From Ferriphaselus sp. R-1 (GTDB lineage Bacteria; Pseudomonadota; Gammaproteobacteria; Burkholderiales; Gallionellaceae), in NCBI RefSeq assembly GCF_000746095.1, contig NZ_JQKP01000018.1, positions 7,501 through 43,836 on the forward strand: 36,336 nucleotides of DNA. The letters run 5' to 3'. This document shows positions 27,530-33,852 of the stretch, in pieces (within the stretch, counting starts at the first letter, position 1; every line of letters starts with the position of its first letter). Made by a program: the position numbers and the translations under genes. The notes under the pieces are model-generated. The model had not been told where the DNA came from. It saw only the letters and a program-made list of their open reading frames with translations, and searched no databases.

Positions 27530-27716
27530 AGTGCTCCTTTCGTTTTTTATGAGGGATATGATGGGGAGCTGACGATTTCCAGCGTTGATTACTTCCGAAT
27601 TGGCTGGAACATGCGAGCGTGTCAACGCGATATGTTGATATACAACATATCATATCATTCACTTAGATTTGTTGGAAGGCGACTATCTTTGTTGACTCAT
27701 TCGAATCGACAAGGCT

Positions 27717-28085
27717 ATGGAAATAAAATCCGATCCTGTAGGCGGGGTGCGAATAGGAGAACTGCTAGGCGGAGCCATTGCAGCTAAACGAAAGAAATTA
27801 GGGTGGACCCAAGCCTATTTGGCCGAGCGGTTGCGCGTGGATGCAGAAACAGTTTCCCGGTTTGAGCGGGGAGTGACTCTTCCTTCGTTGCAGAGATTGT
27901 TTGAGATTTCAGAAACTTTGGAAATTTCGACCGGCGAGCTATTGGTGGGATGCTCTCAGCGAGCCATGGACCAAGCGGCTATGCTTGCGGCTCGGATGCA
28001 AAGTCTCAAACCGGGGGATCGGGATTTTGTCGTGAATCAGTTTATGTTGGCCTGCGACTATCTGGAAGCTAGAGAGGCACGATAG
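27717..28085 (+). CDS. XRE-family transcriptional regulator
   Basis: A 122-aa protein with an N-terminal Cro/C1-type HTH (about residues 14-70: AIAAKRKKLGWTQAYLAERL, RVDAETVSRFERGVTLPSLQ, RLFEISETLEI). A short helical C-terminus follows (MDQAAMLAARMQSLKPGDRDFVVNQF). AAGG stands close to the ATG. It is divergent from the lipoprotein gene and probably controls it or itself; a run ATATGTTGATATACAACATATCAT just upstream contains dyad symmetry (ATGTTG...CAACAT). The hairpin at 28094 follows its stop by 8 nt. Confidence 0.85.
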   Translation: MEIKSDPVGGVRIGELLGGAIAAKRKKLGWTQAYLAERLRVDAETVSRFERGVTLPSLQRLFEISETLEISTGELLVGCSQRAMDQAAMLAARMQSLKPGDRDFVVNQFMLACDYLEAREAR

Positions 28086-28093
28086 ACCAAGAG

Positions 28094-28113
28094 CAGGGGG
28101 CTTTCGCCCCCTG
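28094..28113. terminator. Hairpin terminator, copy B (bidirectional)
   Basis: CAGGGGGC / GCCCCCTG with loop TTTC, identical to 25961-25980. It lies 8 nt after the XRE stop on the plus strand and 12 nt after the stop of the 48-aa gene on the minus strand, so it can close both convergent transcripts. T-tracts are poor on both sides. Confidence 0.65.
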
Positions 28114-28125
28114 ACTATATTCAAC

Positions 28126-28272
28126 CTAGCGTTTGCCGCACTTCACACGCTTTCTTGGAGTTTCGTGACTCTTGGCGACTTCGCGCTCCCAGAAATCGAC
28201 CCTATTCTTTGCAAACAGAGCAAAACTAACAATGGCAGAAATAAGGATTGGGAAGAGGATTTCGGCTTGCAT
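28126..28272 (-). CDS. 48-aa small membrane protein
   Basis: A short gene of 48 codons starting MQAEILFPILISAIVSFALF: one hydrophobic segment (about residues 4-21), then a charged tail rich in Lys and Arg (EREVAKSHETPRKRVKCGKR). GGAGG lies 6 nt before the ATG. The ATG overlaps the TAA of the upstream 83-aa gene (TAATG), so translation is coupled. The hairpin at 28094-28113 follows the stop. A diverged copy of its last about 13 codons remains at about 25986-26027. The function is unknown; size and topology resemble small inner-membrane regulators or type I-like toxins. Confidence 0.65.
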   Translation of the reverse strand: MQAEILFPILISAIVSFALFAKNRVDFWEREVAKSHETPRKRVKCGKR

Positions 28273-28523
28273 TAGGCCTCCCTGTGAGATGAGTTACTGC
28301 GAAGAAATACTTCATCACCAAAAATTGGGCTAGGTGCTCGAAAATCCGGCCCTTTGTGAGGCGCAACACTCGCGATGTCTTTAACCGCCTGCCGCATCAG
28401 ATCGGCGAGGTAATTTCCTATGTCCTTTGATGCGGCTTTACGCTCGGCCTCTTGCAAACTACTCGCCGTAACTGAAAAGGAAATTCCCGAGCGGGTATGA
28501 ACTACAAAAACTTTATTTCGCAT
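28272..28523 (-). CDS. Small hypothetical protein (83 aa)
   Basis: An 83-aa soluble protein: MRNKVFVVHTRSGISFSVTA, a strand-rich start, then SLQEAERKAASKDIGNYLAD and LMRQAVKDIASVAPHKGPDF, then RAPSPIFGDEVFLRSNSSHR. ATG 28523 follows GGAGAAATGT. No family is recognised. The C-terminal 25 residues have a paralogue in the frame at 26010-26342. It is translationally coupled to the 48-aa membrane protein downstream, making a two-gene module; they may act together. Confidence 0.62.
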   Translation of the reverse strand: MRNKVFVVHTRSGISFSVTASSLQEAERKAASKDIGNYLADLMRQAVKDIASVAPHKGPDFRAPSPIFGDEVFLRSNSSHREA

Positions 28524-28751
28524 ACATTTCTCCAAATTGTAGATAGATTTGTCCCTATGAATGGGAACAAGTTGGAAAAATGCAGTGGGCAAATTTTACT
28601 CACCCGCACTAGTCAATGCAAGAGCCCACCATGATGCGGATGACTCAATCGTAAGTGGCCAACCTGGTTGTGGCAGTCAAAGACTTACCGAAGTCCCCCA
28701 ATTGATTCCCCCACAAGACCAATCAACCGCAGAAGCAGGTGCCGAATGAAA
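28524..28751. other. Intergenic stretch between the small-protein modules
   Basis: No convincing gene. The minus-strand promoter of the 83-aa/48-aa module should lie at its left. A plus-strand open frame (28561-28749) lacks a Shine-Dalgarno and matches nothing I recognise; it might be a decayed 3' end. Confidence 0.4.
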
Positions 28752-28754
28752 ATA

Positions 28755-28778
28755 AAGAACCCCGGGCTTGCCGGGGGC
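28755..28778 (-). terminator. Rho-independent terminator of the 35-aa gene
   Basis: On the minus strand a GC-rich hairpin CCCCCGGCAAGCCCGGGG is followed by TTCTTTATTTTC. It begins about 6 nt past the stop of the small gene at 28783-28890. The strong match to a canonical terminator argues that this small gene is really transcribed. Confidence 0.75.
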
Positions 28779-28782
28779 TTTG

Positions 28783-28890
28783 TTACTTGACCGCTGAAGC
28801 GATCGTTTCATCAAATTTTGATTCGATCACTGGCTCTTCAATGGGCTCATTAGTCATGAGCGCCAGAACCAGCAAAACAATTTTTGCCAT
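28783..28890 (-). CDS. 35-aa small peptide with structured leader
   Basis: A 35-codon ORF: MAKIVLLVLALMTNEPIEEP, then VIESKFDETIASAVK. A short hydrophobic start (residues 3-12) is followed by an acidic tail. GGAGAAAAC gives a well-placed Shine-Dalgarno. Its Shine-Dalgarno lies at the edge of a roughly 200-nt imperfect palindrome covering the upstream leader, and a strong terminator follows. The layout (structured leader, tiny ORF, terminator) is like a type I toxin or a regulatory leader peptide, but the hydrophobic part is shorter than most such toxins. Function unknown. Confidence 0.5.
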   Translation of the reverse strand: MAKIVLLVLALMTNEPIEEPVIESKFDETIASAVK

Positions 28891-28894
28891 GTTT

Positions 28895-29091
28895 TCTCCG
28901 CCGGCAGCAACCGCGCCACCTCGCCCGAGATGCGATGAGGAGCGCGCCGCGAGGCGCTGGATGAAAAGGCGGAACGGCAATCGGTATGCCAAAACACAGT
29001 GGCTGCGCAGCAGTTGGCGTACCGATTGATGAGTGACGGCCATCCAGCAGCGACGAATCGCACTGGGTGGCGCGGTTGCTGCCGGCGGAGA
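28895..29091. repeat. Long imperfect palindrome (about 197 nt)
   Basis: The outer arms 28895-28920 and 29066-29091 are exact reverse complements over 26 nt (begins TCTCCGCCGGCAGCAACC). Inside, further pairs match: TGCGAT/ATCGCA, CTGGATG/CATCCAG, and CAATCGGTATGCCAA/TTGGCGTACCGATTG with one mismatch. The centre is CTGCGCAG at 29003-29010. The left half carries about 26 extra nt, including an internal hairpin AGCGC/GCGCT. As RNA or single-stranded DNA the whole would fold into one long hairpin. The boundaries lack the GTTRRRY of integron attC sites. Confidence 0.8.
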
Positions 29092-29100
29092 GTGGCAACT

Positions 29101-29388
29101 TTGCTCAACTGGTCACGAACATAATCAACATGAATTGATCGTTGTGCTCATCGTTCAGAGTCGAAGATTTGTAGCGTGCTAGACTGGTCGGCAAACAGGT
29201 GCGGCAATTGCCACGGGGAAATCTAGCTGGTCGTGAGCTGGCTCACATACAAGCCGAAGATTCTTGAGCGCCACGCCAGCCAATCACCGATCGGCTGGCG
29301 GGCACTATAAAAGAGGCTATCGAGGGTAAGTGCTGAAGCGCGCAGGATGGGAGCAGCAGTTAGTGCGACTCTTAACCTTACGGAAACT
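29101..29388. other. Non-coding stretch with three short palindromes
   Basis: No gene is seen. It holds GGCAATTGCC (29203-29212), GTGAGC-TG-GCTCAC (29233-29246) and CGCCAGCC/GGCTGGCG with an 11-nt loop (29274-29300). It lies downstream of the KfrA-like gene and upstream of the long palindrome, on the minus strand. It may carry the promoter of the 35-aa gene and binding sites for the KfrA-like protein. Confidence 0.5.
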
Positions 29389-30165
29389 TCATGCCCCGAT
29401 TTCTTTATTGATGGTCGAGACAGAGGGAAGGTTTGCCACACCGGGGTTTGGAATGGGTGCTGGCTGAGTATTGTGCAGGTTATTATCACCAACAAATGAG
29501 CCTGTAGTATTGTTCAAGGGTGGAAGGTTGGCTGAAGGCTGTCTTGATATTGCGTGGACGCTCCCGTCCAAATTTTTATTTCCAAACGTATCGCCATCAC
29601 ATGCATCCGCCCCATTAAGTAGGTTACGAATATCCGATTTGATTGATACTACGACAGAATCTGCAAAGTCTATCGCAAAGGTGGAAATATAAGCCTTTGC
29701 TTCCTCAAGTTCTTGCTTTAGGATAGACTCGGATTGGTTAAGGTCTACGATTTGCTGCCGCAATGTCAAGACTTCAGACTTGATCTTTTGCAGCTCATCA
29801 GTCGCCATATTTTTTGCGATAGTCACTCGATCAAGCTCAGTTTCCATCTCTTGGGATGCTAGGTTAGCGTGTTTTGTTACTTGGTTGAGTAGAGTGGCAA
29901 AGCGTACTTTTACATCATCCAGTATCTGATCTATTGCAGCATCTGCGACTCCTTGTGGTATATCGGCACTGCCAGAATCTGCATAAAGTGGCTGATTCGT
30001 ACTTGTACTGGACACTTGTTCTGCCAACACCCTAGCTACCCTAGGGTGATTCCCACCGCCTAATTCTTTAATGACTTTGTTGGCGTTTACGGACTCGCCA
30101 GTAGCCCGTAGTCGCTCAGCAACAGCGATAATTTCCGAATCAGAATATGTTGCGTATCTCGACAT
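29389..30165 (-). CDS. KfrA-like DNA-binding coiled-coil protein
   Basis: A 258-aa protein. Residues about 5-55 look like the KfrA N-terminal DNA-binding domain (DSEIIAVAERLRATGESVNA, NKVIKELGGGNHPRVARVLA). Residues about 80-175 are a long heptad-rich coiled coil (ETELDRVTIAKNMATDELQK, LRQQIVDLNQSESILKQELE). The C-terminal tail is Asn/Pro-rich and disordered. Plasmid KfrA binds its own promoter region and contributes to plasmid partition or stability, so this suggests a plasmid-like maintenance module in the island. Start 30165 is used because GGAGG stands 6 nt before it; an ATG at 30177 would place the Shine-Dalgarno inside the gene. Confidence 0.78.
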   Translation of the reverse strand: MSRYATYSDSEIIAVAERLRATGESVNANKVIKELGGGNHPRVARVLAEQVSSTSTNQPLYADSGSADIPQGVADAAIDQILDDVKVRFATLLNQVTKHANLASQEMETELDRVTIAKNMATDELQKIKSEVLTLRQQIVDLNQSESILKQELEEAKAYISTFAIDFADSVVVSIKSDIRNLLNGADACDGDTFGNKNLDGSVHAISRQPSANLPPLNNTTGSFVGDNNLHNTQPAPIPNPGVANLPSVSTINKEIGA

Positions 30166-30187
30166 ACTACCCTCCAATTTGTTAGAG

Positions 30188-30206
30188 AATTAATCAAACG
30201 TTAATT
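30188..30206. promoter_or_regulatory. Inverted repeat in the kfrA-like gene leader
   Basis: AATTAA / TTAATT separated by 7 nt, about 25 nt upstream of the KfrA-like start. It is a plausible autoregulatory operator, since KfrA proteins bind near their own promoter. No experiment-like evidence in the sequence. Confidence 0.4.
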
Positions 30207-30224
30207 GTGAATCGTCACAACAAA

Positions 30225-30659
30225 CCTCTGCAACATTCGTGCAGAGGGGGGCCATGCGCGAGCATGGGGCCAAGCAAAGCTGGCGTAGACAGCGGCTTGC
30301 TGCAGCCCCCAAAGTTAGGAACGCCCCAGCGTCCTAACTTTGGGCGGGGGCGCCGCCAGTCAGACAACGCCCCAGCGTTGGCAGCATGCCCCAGCATGCG
30401 GTGGCTGGTGGGGGACGTGTCCCCCCTCCCCAGAGGCTGCGCCGGCGGGAGCCCCAGTTTTAGTAAGTCCGCCTTTGGCGGAGGTACGGTCAGCATGCGT
30501 CCAGCGTGATGAAAAAGTGGGGCTCCCGCCGGCGCAGCCGGCCGAAAGGGAGGGCGAAAAATTGCGGCGGCCCTCCCCTAGGAGGGCAATCGGCAGCAGG
30601 GCGTTCAGCCCGTCGCAACGATGGCGACGCAGGCATGAAATTCAGCGAGAATTTCATGC
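30225..30659. repeat. Palindrome-dense non-coding segment (candidate origin or structured RNA)
   Basis: At least eleven inverted repeats in 435 nt. They are: 30225-30247 (7-bp stem); 30252-30267 (CCATGC/GCATGG); 30308-30344 (12+4-bp stem, one bulge, loop CCCA); 30365-30380 (CAACGC/GCGTTG, loop CCCA); 30384-30399 (GCATGC/GCATGC, loop CCCA); 30410-30425 (GGGGGAC/GTCCCCC); 30435-30456 with 30518-30539 (22 bp, perfect, enclosing 30468-30482 TCCGCC/GGCGGA); 30548-30577 (8 bp); 30571-30586 (CCCTCC/GGAGGG); 30611-30629 (CGTCGC/GCGACG); 30633-30659 (11 bp, loop AGCGA). It is far more GC-rich than its surroundings. It lies between the KfrA-like gene and a winged-helix gene. Open frames here are by-products of composition. 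Confidence 0.85.
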
Positions 30660-30680
30660 ACCAAAAACTGCATCGCGAAA

Positions 30681-31745
30681 TCATCGGGCCACCTCGATTC
30701 GCCGATCCAGCCATTCTGAAATTTGCTTTTCGAGCACCGCGCGGGTAGCTGGCCAGTTCCCCGGACGGCAGCCCGACAAATCAAGTGGGATCGAAATTCG
30801 ATCATTATAGGTACACTCAACTGTTTGTTCGTAACCCACATCTTCAACTTTACACCTAACTTTGAAGCGATCGGAAATCGTAAAAAGTTCAGTGCCAATG
30901 ATAGGGCCATAGCCGCCGAATTGAAGCAAAGGTTTGTCATCGAATTTGTAGTGCTTGCCGGCTGATTTAACATTCAAAGTTAAATTCGGGGCCAAATTAC
31001 GCAGGCTGATAAGAGAGAAGTTGGACGGCATCACGTTCGCAAAATCCCTCAGCGAGGCAAATTGAATGCGACAAAAATAAATGTGGTCCACCACTTCGTC
31101 GATTTTACTGGCTTGAATTACAGCCTCAAATATGGCGGTTTGCAGTGCCTGTAACTGCCGCTTTTCGTGATCGAACTTTGATGAAGTATTCGCCGGTGGG
31201 TAAGGGTAGGAAATGACTGTTTTCTCTCCCGCTAACGCGCGCCGAACGATAGCCTTCGACTGACTGCGAAGCGGTGCCCCGTCTTTTTTGCTCATTTCCT
31301 GCTCAATCGAGATGTCGCCAAAAAGTTTGCTGACAAGCTTGCCGTCGACAATCTTACCGTTGCTCGGATCGTGATTTTTACGCAGTACGGACTCGGTGTG
31401 AACAGTTGCATCCGAATCATATGTCTTTTTTAAAAAAAACAGAGTCTGCACTGCGAGCGCATCATGGGGCCAACTATCGGGAATTGAAACGTCTTTCCGG
31501 TGGGGAATCGCCAAATATCTTGAACCAGCTGTTCTCAAAGTACAAAACGCCCCTGCACCGTGCTTCTGTTTTATTCGGTGAATCATGCCGCGATCGGCGA
31601 GGCGCATGGTCGTTACCTCGACCATGTAGCTGCTCATGCCCGTAATAAGTTGAAGCTCCTTCTCTCGGCACCATATCTGCCTGCCCAGCGCGCCAAGGAT
31701 GGCCAATTCGTTTTGCATCGCAAGCAATTGAGTGTTTTTGCCCAC
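30681..31745 (-). CDS. Hypothetical protein with winged-helix-like N-terminus (plasmid-like module)
   Basis: A 354-aa soluble protein from GTG 31745 (AAAGG about 9 nt upstream). Residues about 10-85 read like a winged helix: LAILGALGRQIWCREKELQL, ITGMSSYMVEVTTMRLADRG, MIHRIKQKHGAG. A PHDALAVQTLFFLKK segment and a DGKLVSKLFGD segment follow. This order loosely recalls replication-relaxation (mobilization accessory) proteins, but I am not sure. No Rep, relaxase or helicase motif is seen. It lies next to the palindrome cluster and the KfrA-like gene, so a DNA-processing role there is a reasonable guess. Confidence 0.6.
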   Translation of the reverse strand: MGKNTQLLAMQNELAILGALGRQIWCREKELQLITGMSSYMVEVTTMRLADRGMIHRIKQKHGAGAFCTLRTAGSRYLAIPHRKDVSIPDSWPHDALAVQTLFFLKKTYDSDATVHTESVLRKNHDPSNGKIVDGKLVSKLFGDISIEQEMSKKDGAPLRSQSKAIVRRALAGEKTVISYPYPPANTSSKFDHEKRQLQALQTAIFEAVIQASKIDEVVDHIYFCRIQFASLRDFANVMPSNFSLISLRNLAPNLTLNVKSAGKHYKFDDKPLLQFGGYGPIIGTELFTISDRFKVRCKVEDVGYEQTVECTYNDRISIPLDLSGCRPGNWPATRAVLEKQISEWLDRRIEVAR

Positions 31746-32060
31746 TAAATACCTTTCTTAGAGTTCGATGGCTTTTCATCGTTTTAGTCGAATGCGGCGC
31801 ATCGTACACCATCGGCCGCCGATCATGCAATAATTTATTCTTATAAAACAATTGGTTACAGTATTATATTTACACTATTGCATCTACTGATAATGAAATA
31901 CATCATAAAAAATGAGTTGGTTATTCCACGAAGTGCGTCGAATACAAAAATAGTCTTTCAGCGGACTCATGATTTACTGGGCACGCAGTCGGAGAGGCAA
32001 TAGCCACATAGTGCGAGTCGATTAACGACAGAGCGAACGCTCTTTATGATGCTTCGAATG
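31746..32060. other. AT-rich intergenic stretch
   Basis: No gene is recognised. It should hold the promoter for the winged-helix gene on the minus strand. Very A/T-rich segments at about 31830-31900 (runs such as AATAATTTATTC and ATTATATTTACACTATTG) are the most promoter-like. Confidence 0.45.
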
Positions 32061-32068
32061 TCCAACTG

Positions 32069-32295
32069 AGCGGAGCTACCTCTAAGGCCAGCAACAAGCA
32101 ACGCTATTTGATGATCTCGATGAGGATGGCCGCGCAGAACAGCGCATGAGAGTGATGGATGCGATCAATCAACGCACGGAAAAAGGAAGCATCACGCTCG
32201 CTGCATCTGGCATCAAACAGCGATGGGCCATGCGTCGAGAAAACAAGTCGCCGAACTATACGGCGGAGTGGGAAGAGTTGCCGGCGGCATCGTGA
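32069..32295 (+). pseudogene. umuC (DNA polymerase V subunit) C-terminal remnant
   Basis: Only the last about 75 codons of a UmuC-type Y-family polymerase survive. The plus-strand frame ending at 32295 reads QQATLFDDLDED, VMDAINQRTEKGSITLAASG, IKQRWAMRRENKSPNYTAEW and EELPAAS, which is the UmuC C-terminus. Immediately upstream, a different frame reads AELPLRPAT, matching the preceding LxLRPA motif, so a frameshift separates them at about 32092. A stop in the main frame lies at 32083. The polymerase domain is absent, so it is non-functional. Plasmids and islands often carry umuDC; this is a decayed trace. Confidence 0.8.
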
Positions 32296-32445
32296 TGGGA
32301 CTGGTATTCGGCCATTTCTGTCCTATCCGTAGTTGTATATGTCTTCTGCATTGCATCACATAACGGACATGACGCCCCCCACAAGGGGCGATTCTTGCAA
32401 CTGATAAACGTAGTGATTTAGAGGCTTTTCAACCTGGAGTCGGAG

Positions 32446-33333
32446 CTAGCCTTTTTTCGATCTGGCAAACCATTCGGGACTGCGGACTTCCCATACATCA
32501 GCTGATTTCGGGAGTATCAACAAGCTAAGGACTATATCGTGGCGATCTGAAGACACCTTCATTTCACGCAATGGAGTAATTTCTTCAGCGTGTTCAAACC
32601 ATATTCGTGCCGAAACAGTCTGTCCAGTTTTTTCAAGCTTGATATAGCTATTAGCGGCGAGTGAGGCTTCTGGAATGGGAACCGGAGAGCGTTTTGTTCT
32701 AAAAAATGCCCCCGCCTTAAGAGCTGCCTGGCTGGACCAAGACCAGTTCATGTAGCCATCTTGGGAATGTACCACGACCGCCTTTTGGTCAGTGTGTTCG
32801 AGCCATCTTAGAATTGCTGCAGTCAGAGACACGCCGTAGCGACCTGCGCAGAACCCTAGAACATCGAGATCAACAGTATTTGTTATCTGTTCCCGAAAAT
32901 CATGAAGTGGCATCAACAAATTTGAGGCAAATTTATCAGCCTGAGATTCGATGTCTTTTTCTTCAACATCCCAATTAAGCATATCCTCCTCGCTACACTG
33001 GAATGTTTCCTTTGCTTGGCGATGAAGAATGTAGTGCCCAAGTTCATGGGCTTGGGTAAACCGAATTCGGCCTTGCGACTCAACCGACTGGTTATATAAC
33101 AGCAGCCATCTCTTCGTGTCTGAATCCTTGAAGAGCCCACCGTCAAATCCAGGAATGCTTGCAGCTTTGACTTCAGAGATTGGATCATCCCATTTAAATA
33201 GATCCGCGCATTGCAGCGCCAATTCCTTCACGTTCACGGGATAGCGAAAGCCACCATGAGCCTGGTGGAATATATCCAGAATCTTTGTGAGTTTATTCGC
33301 TTCCTTGGCAGCAGAAAGAGGAACGGTACTCAC
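32446..33333 (-). CDS. ImmA/IrrE-family metallopeptidase
   Basis: A 295-aa protein. The zinc protease motif is AHELGHYILH (H96, E97, H100), and the third-ligand region is ESQADKFASNLLMP, typical of ImmA/IrrE. ImmA-type peptidases cleave or inactivate a partner XRE repressor on a signal such as DNA damage. The GTG start overlaps the stop of the XRE gene (GTGA), so the two are translationally coupled and form a repressor-antirepressor pair. The C-terminal about 100 residues (WEVRSPEWFARSKKG at the end) are a family-typical extension of unknown role. Confidence 0.9.
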   Translation of the reverse strand: MSTVPLSAAKEANKLTKILDIFHQAHGGFRYPVNVKELALQCADLFKWDDPISEVKAASIPGFDGGLFKDSDTKRWLLLYNQSVESQGRIRFTQAHELGHYILHRQAKETFQCSEEDMLNWDVEEKDIESQADKFASNLLMPLHDFREQITNTVDLDVLGFCAGRYGVSLTAAILRWLEHTDQKAVVVHSQDGYMNWSWSSQAALKAGAFFRTKRSPVPIPEASLAANSYIKLEKTGQTVSARIWFEHAEEITPLREMKVSSDRHDIVLSLLILPKSADVWEVRSPEWFARSKKG

Positions 33334-33653
33334 GGTTTATTTTTGAATGCATCCAAAATTAGGCGGAGCCGTTCTTTTGATGGTGCATCAAGTTGCTGAT
33401 AGTTTCTATAAAAGGCCTCATCCATATGACGCTCTTCTGGCTCACGCACATCGTCTTCTAGAAAATACGCCGAACTAACACCCAACACGTCCGCCAAGGC
33501 TTTTAGTTTTTCCGCCGATGGCCTTTGTGAATCTCTATTTTCCAACTCCCAAAGGTAGCTCTTAGAAAGACCAGCCTTAAGCGCAAGCTTATCCAGTGTA
33601 AGCTCGTGTTTCTTGCGTAATTCCCGAATTTTGTCACCCAACTTAGTTGCCAT
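33330..33653 (-). CDS. XRE-family repressor partnered with ImmA
   Basis: A 107-aa Cro/C1-type regulator with HTH LGDKIRELRKKHELTLDKLA and LKAGLSKSYLWELENRDSQR, then a short helical tail. Start 33653 follows GGAGG; an ATG at 33665 would put that Shine-Dalgarno inside the gene. It is translationally coupled to the ImmA peptidase and divergent from a metallo-beta-lactamase-fold gene. The roughly 200-bp intergenic region carries repeated operator-like sequences, so it probably represses both directions. Confidence 0.9.
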   Translation of the reverse strand: MATKLGDKIRELRKKHELTLDKLALKAGLSKSYLWELENRDSQRPSAEKLKALADVLGVSSAYFLEDDVREPEERHMDEAFYRNYQQLDAPSKERLRLILDAFKNKP

Positions 33654-33697
33654 TTTCCTCCTCATAAATCTTAGCGCCAGTAAAATATATCACCATT

Positions 33698-33771
33698 CCG
33701 AACTTTTTGTTTGACCTTATCGGAAATATGCCCCACAATTCACATTGTTCGCTATCCCGAACTTTTTGTTT
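33698..33771. promoter_or_regulatory. Repeated operator-like sequence upstream of the XRE gene
   Basis: CCGAACTTTTTGTTT occurs at 33698-33712 and again at 33757-33771, spaced 59 nt (AAACAAAAAGTTCGG in the minus direction). The second copy overlaps a dyad GTTCG-CTATCC-CGAAC (33748-33763). Another dyad, ACAAT-TCAC-ATTGT, lies just before it. These are likely sites for the adjacent XRE protein, and part may serve as its promoter. Confidence 0.6.
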
Positions 33772-33789
33772 TGCGATAAAAGCATGTAT

Positions 33790-33852
33790 ATTTACTAACC
33801 GCCGGGGCCGTATTAGTAAATGCCCTAGCATTGATAATAAGGAATTTACTAA
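33790..33852 (+). promoter_or_regulatory. Three ATTTACTAA operator-like boxes before the MBL gene
   Basis: ATTTACTAA at 33790-33798 and its exact reverse complement TTAGTAAAT at 33813-33821 form a 9-bp dyad with a GC-rich 14-nt spacer. A third direct copy at 33844-33852 ends on the A of the MBL start codon. AAGGAA (Shine-Dalgarno) lies just before the third copy. Binding there would block initiation of the MBL gene. Confidence 0.6.

Noticed and set aside
28561-28749. Plus-strand ORF of 62 codons
   Set aside because: No Shine-Dalgarno, no recognised similarity and an intergenic setting. It could be a decayed gene end but cannot be supported.
28895-29091. Integron attC site
   Set aside because: Size and folding are suggestive, but the GTTRRRY/RYYYAAC boundaries are absent and no integrase or cassette array is present.
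28850-29108. Minus-strand ORFs of 82-86 codons across the long palindrome
   Set aside because: They arise from translating the GC-rich inverted repeat; opposite arms give mirrored peptides. Only the downstream 35-codon ORF has a Shine-Dalgarno and terminator.
30225-30659. CRISPR array
   Set aside because: The repeats are different palindromes with short loops, not identical direct repeats with unique spacers, and there are no cas genes.
30207-30810. Several long ORFs on both strands in the palindrome cluster
   Set aside because: They are by-products of high GC and inverted repeats; they overlap one another, lack ribosome sites and have no protein-like composition.
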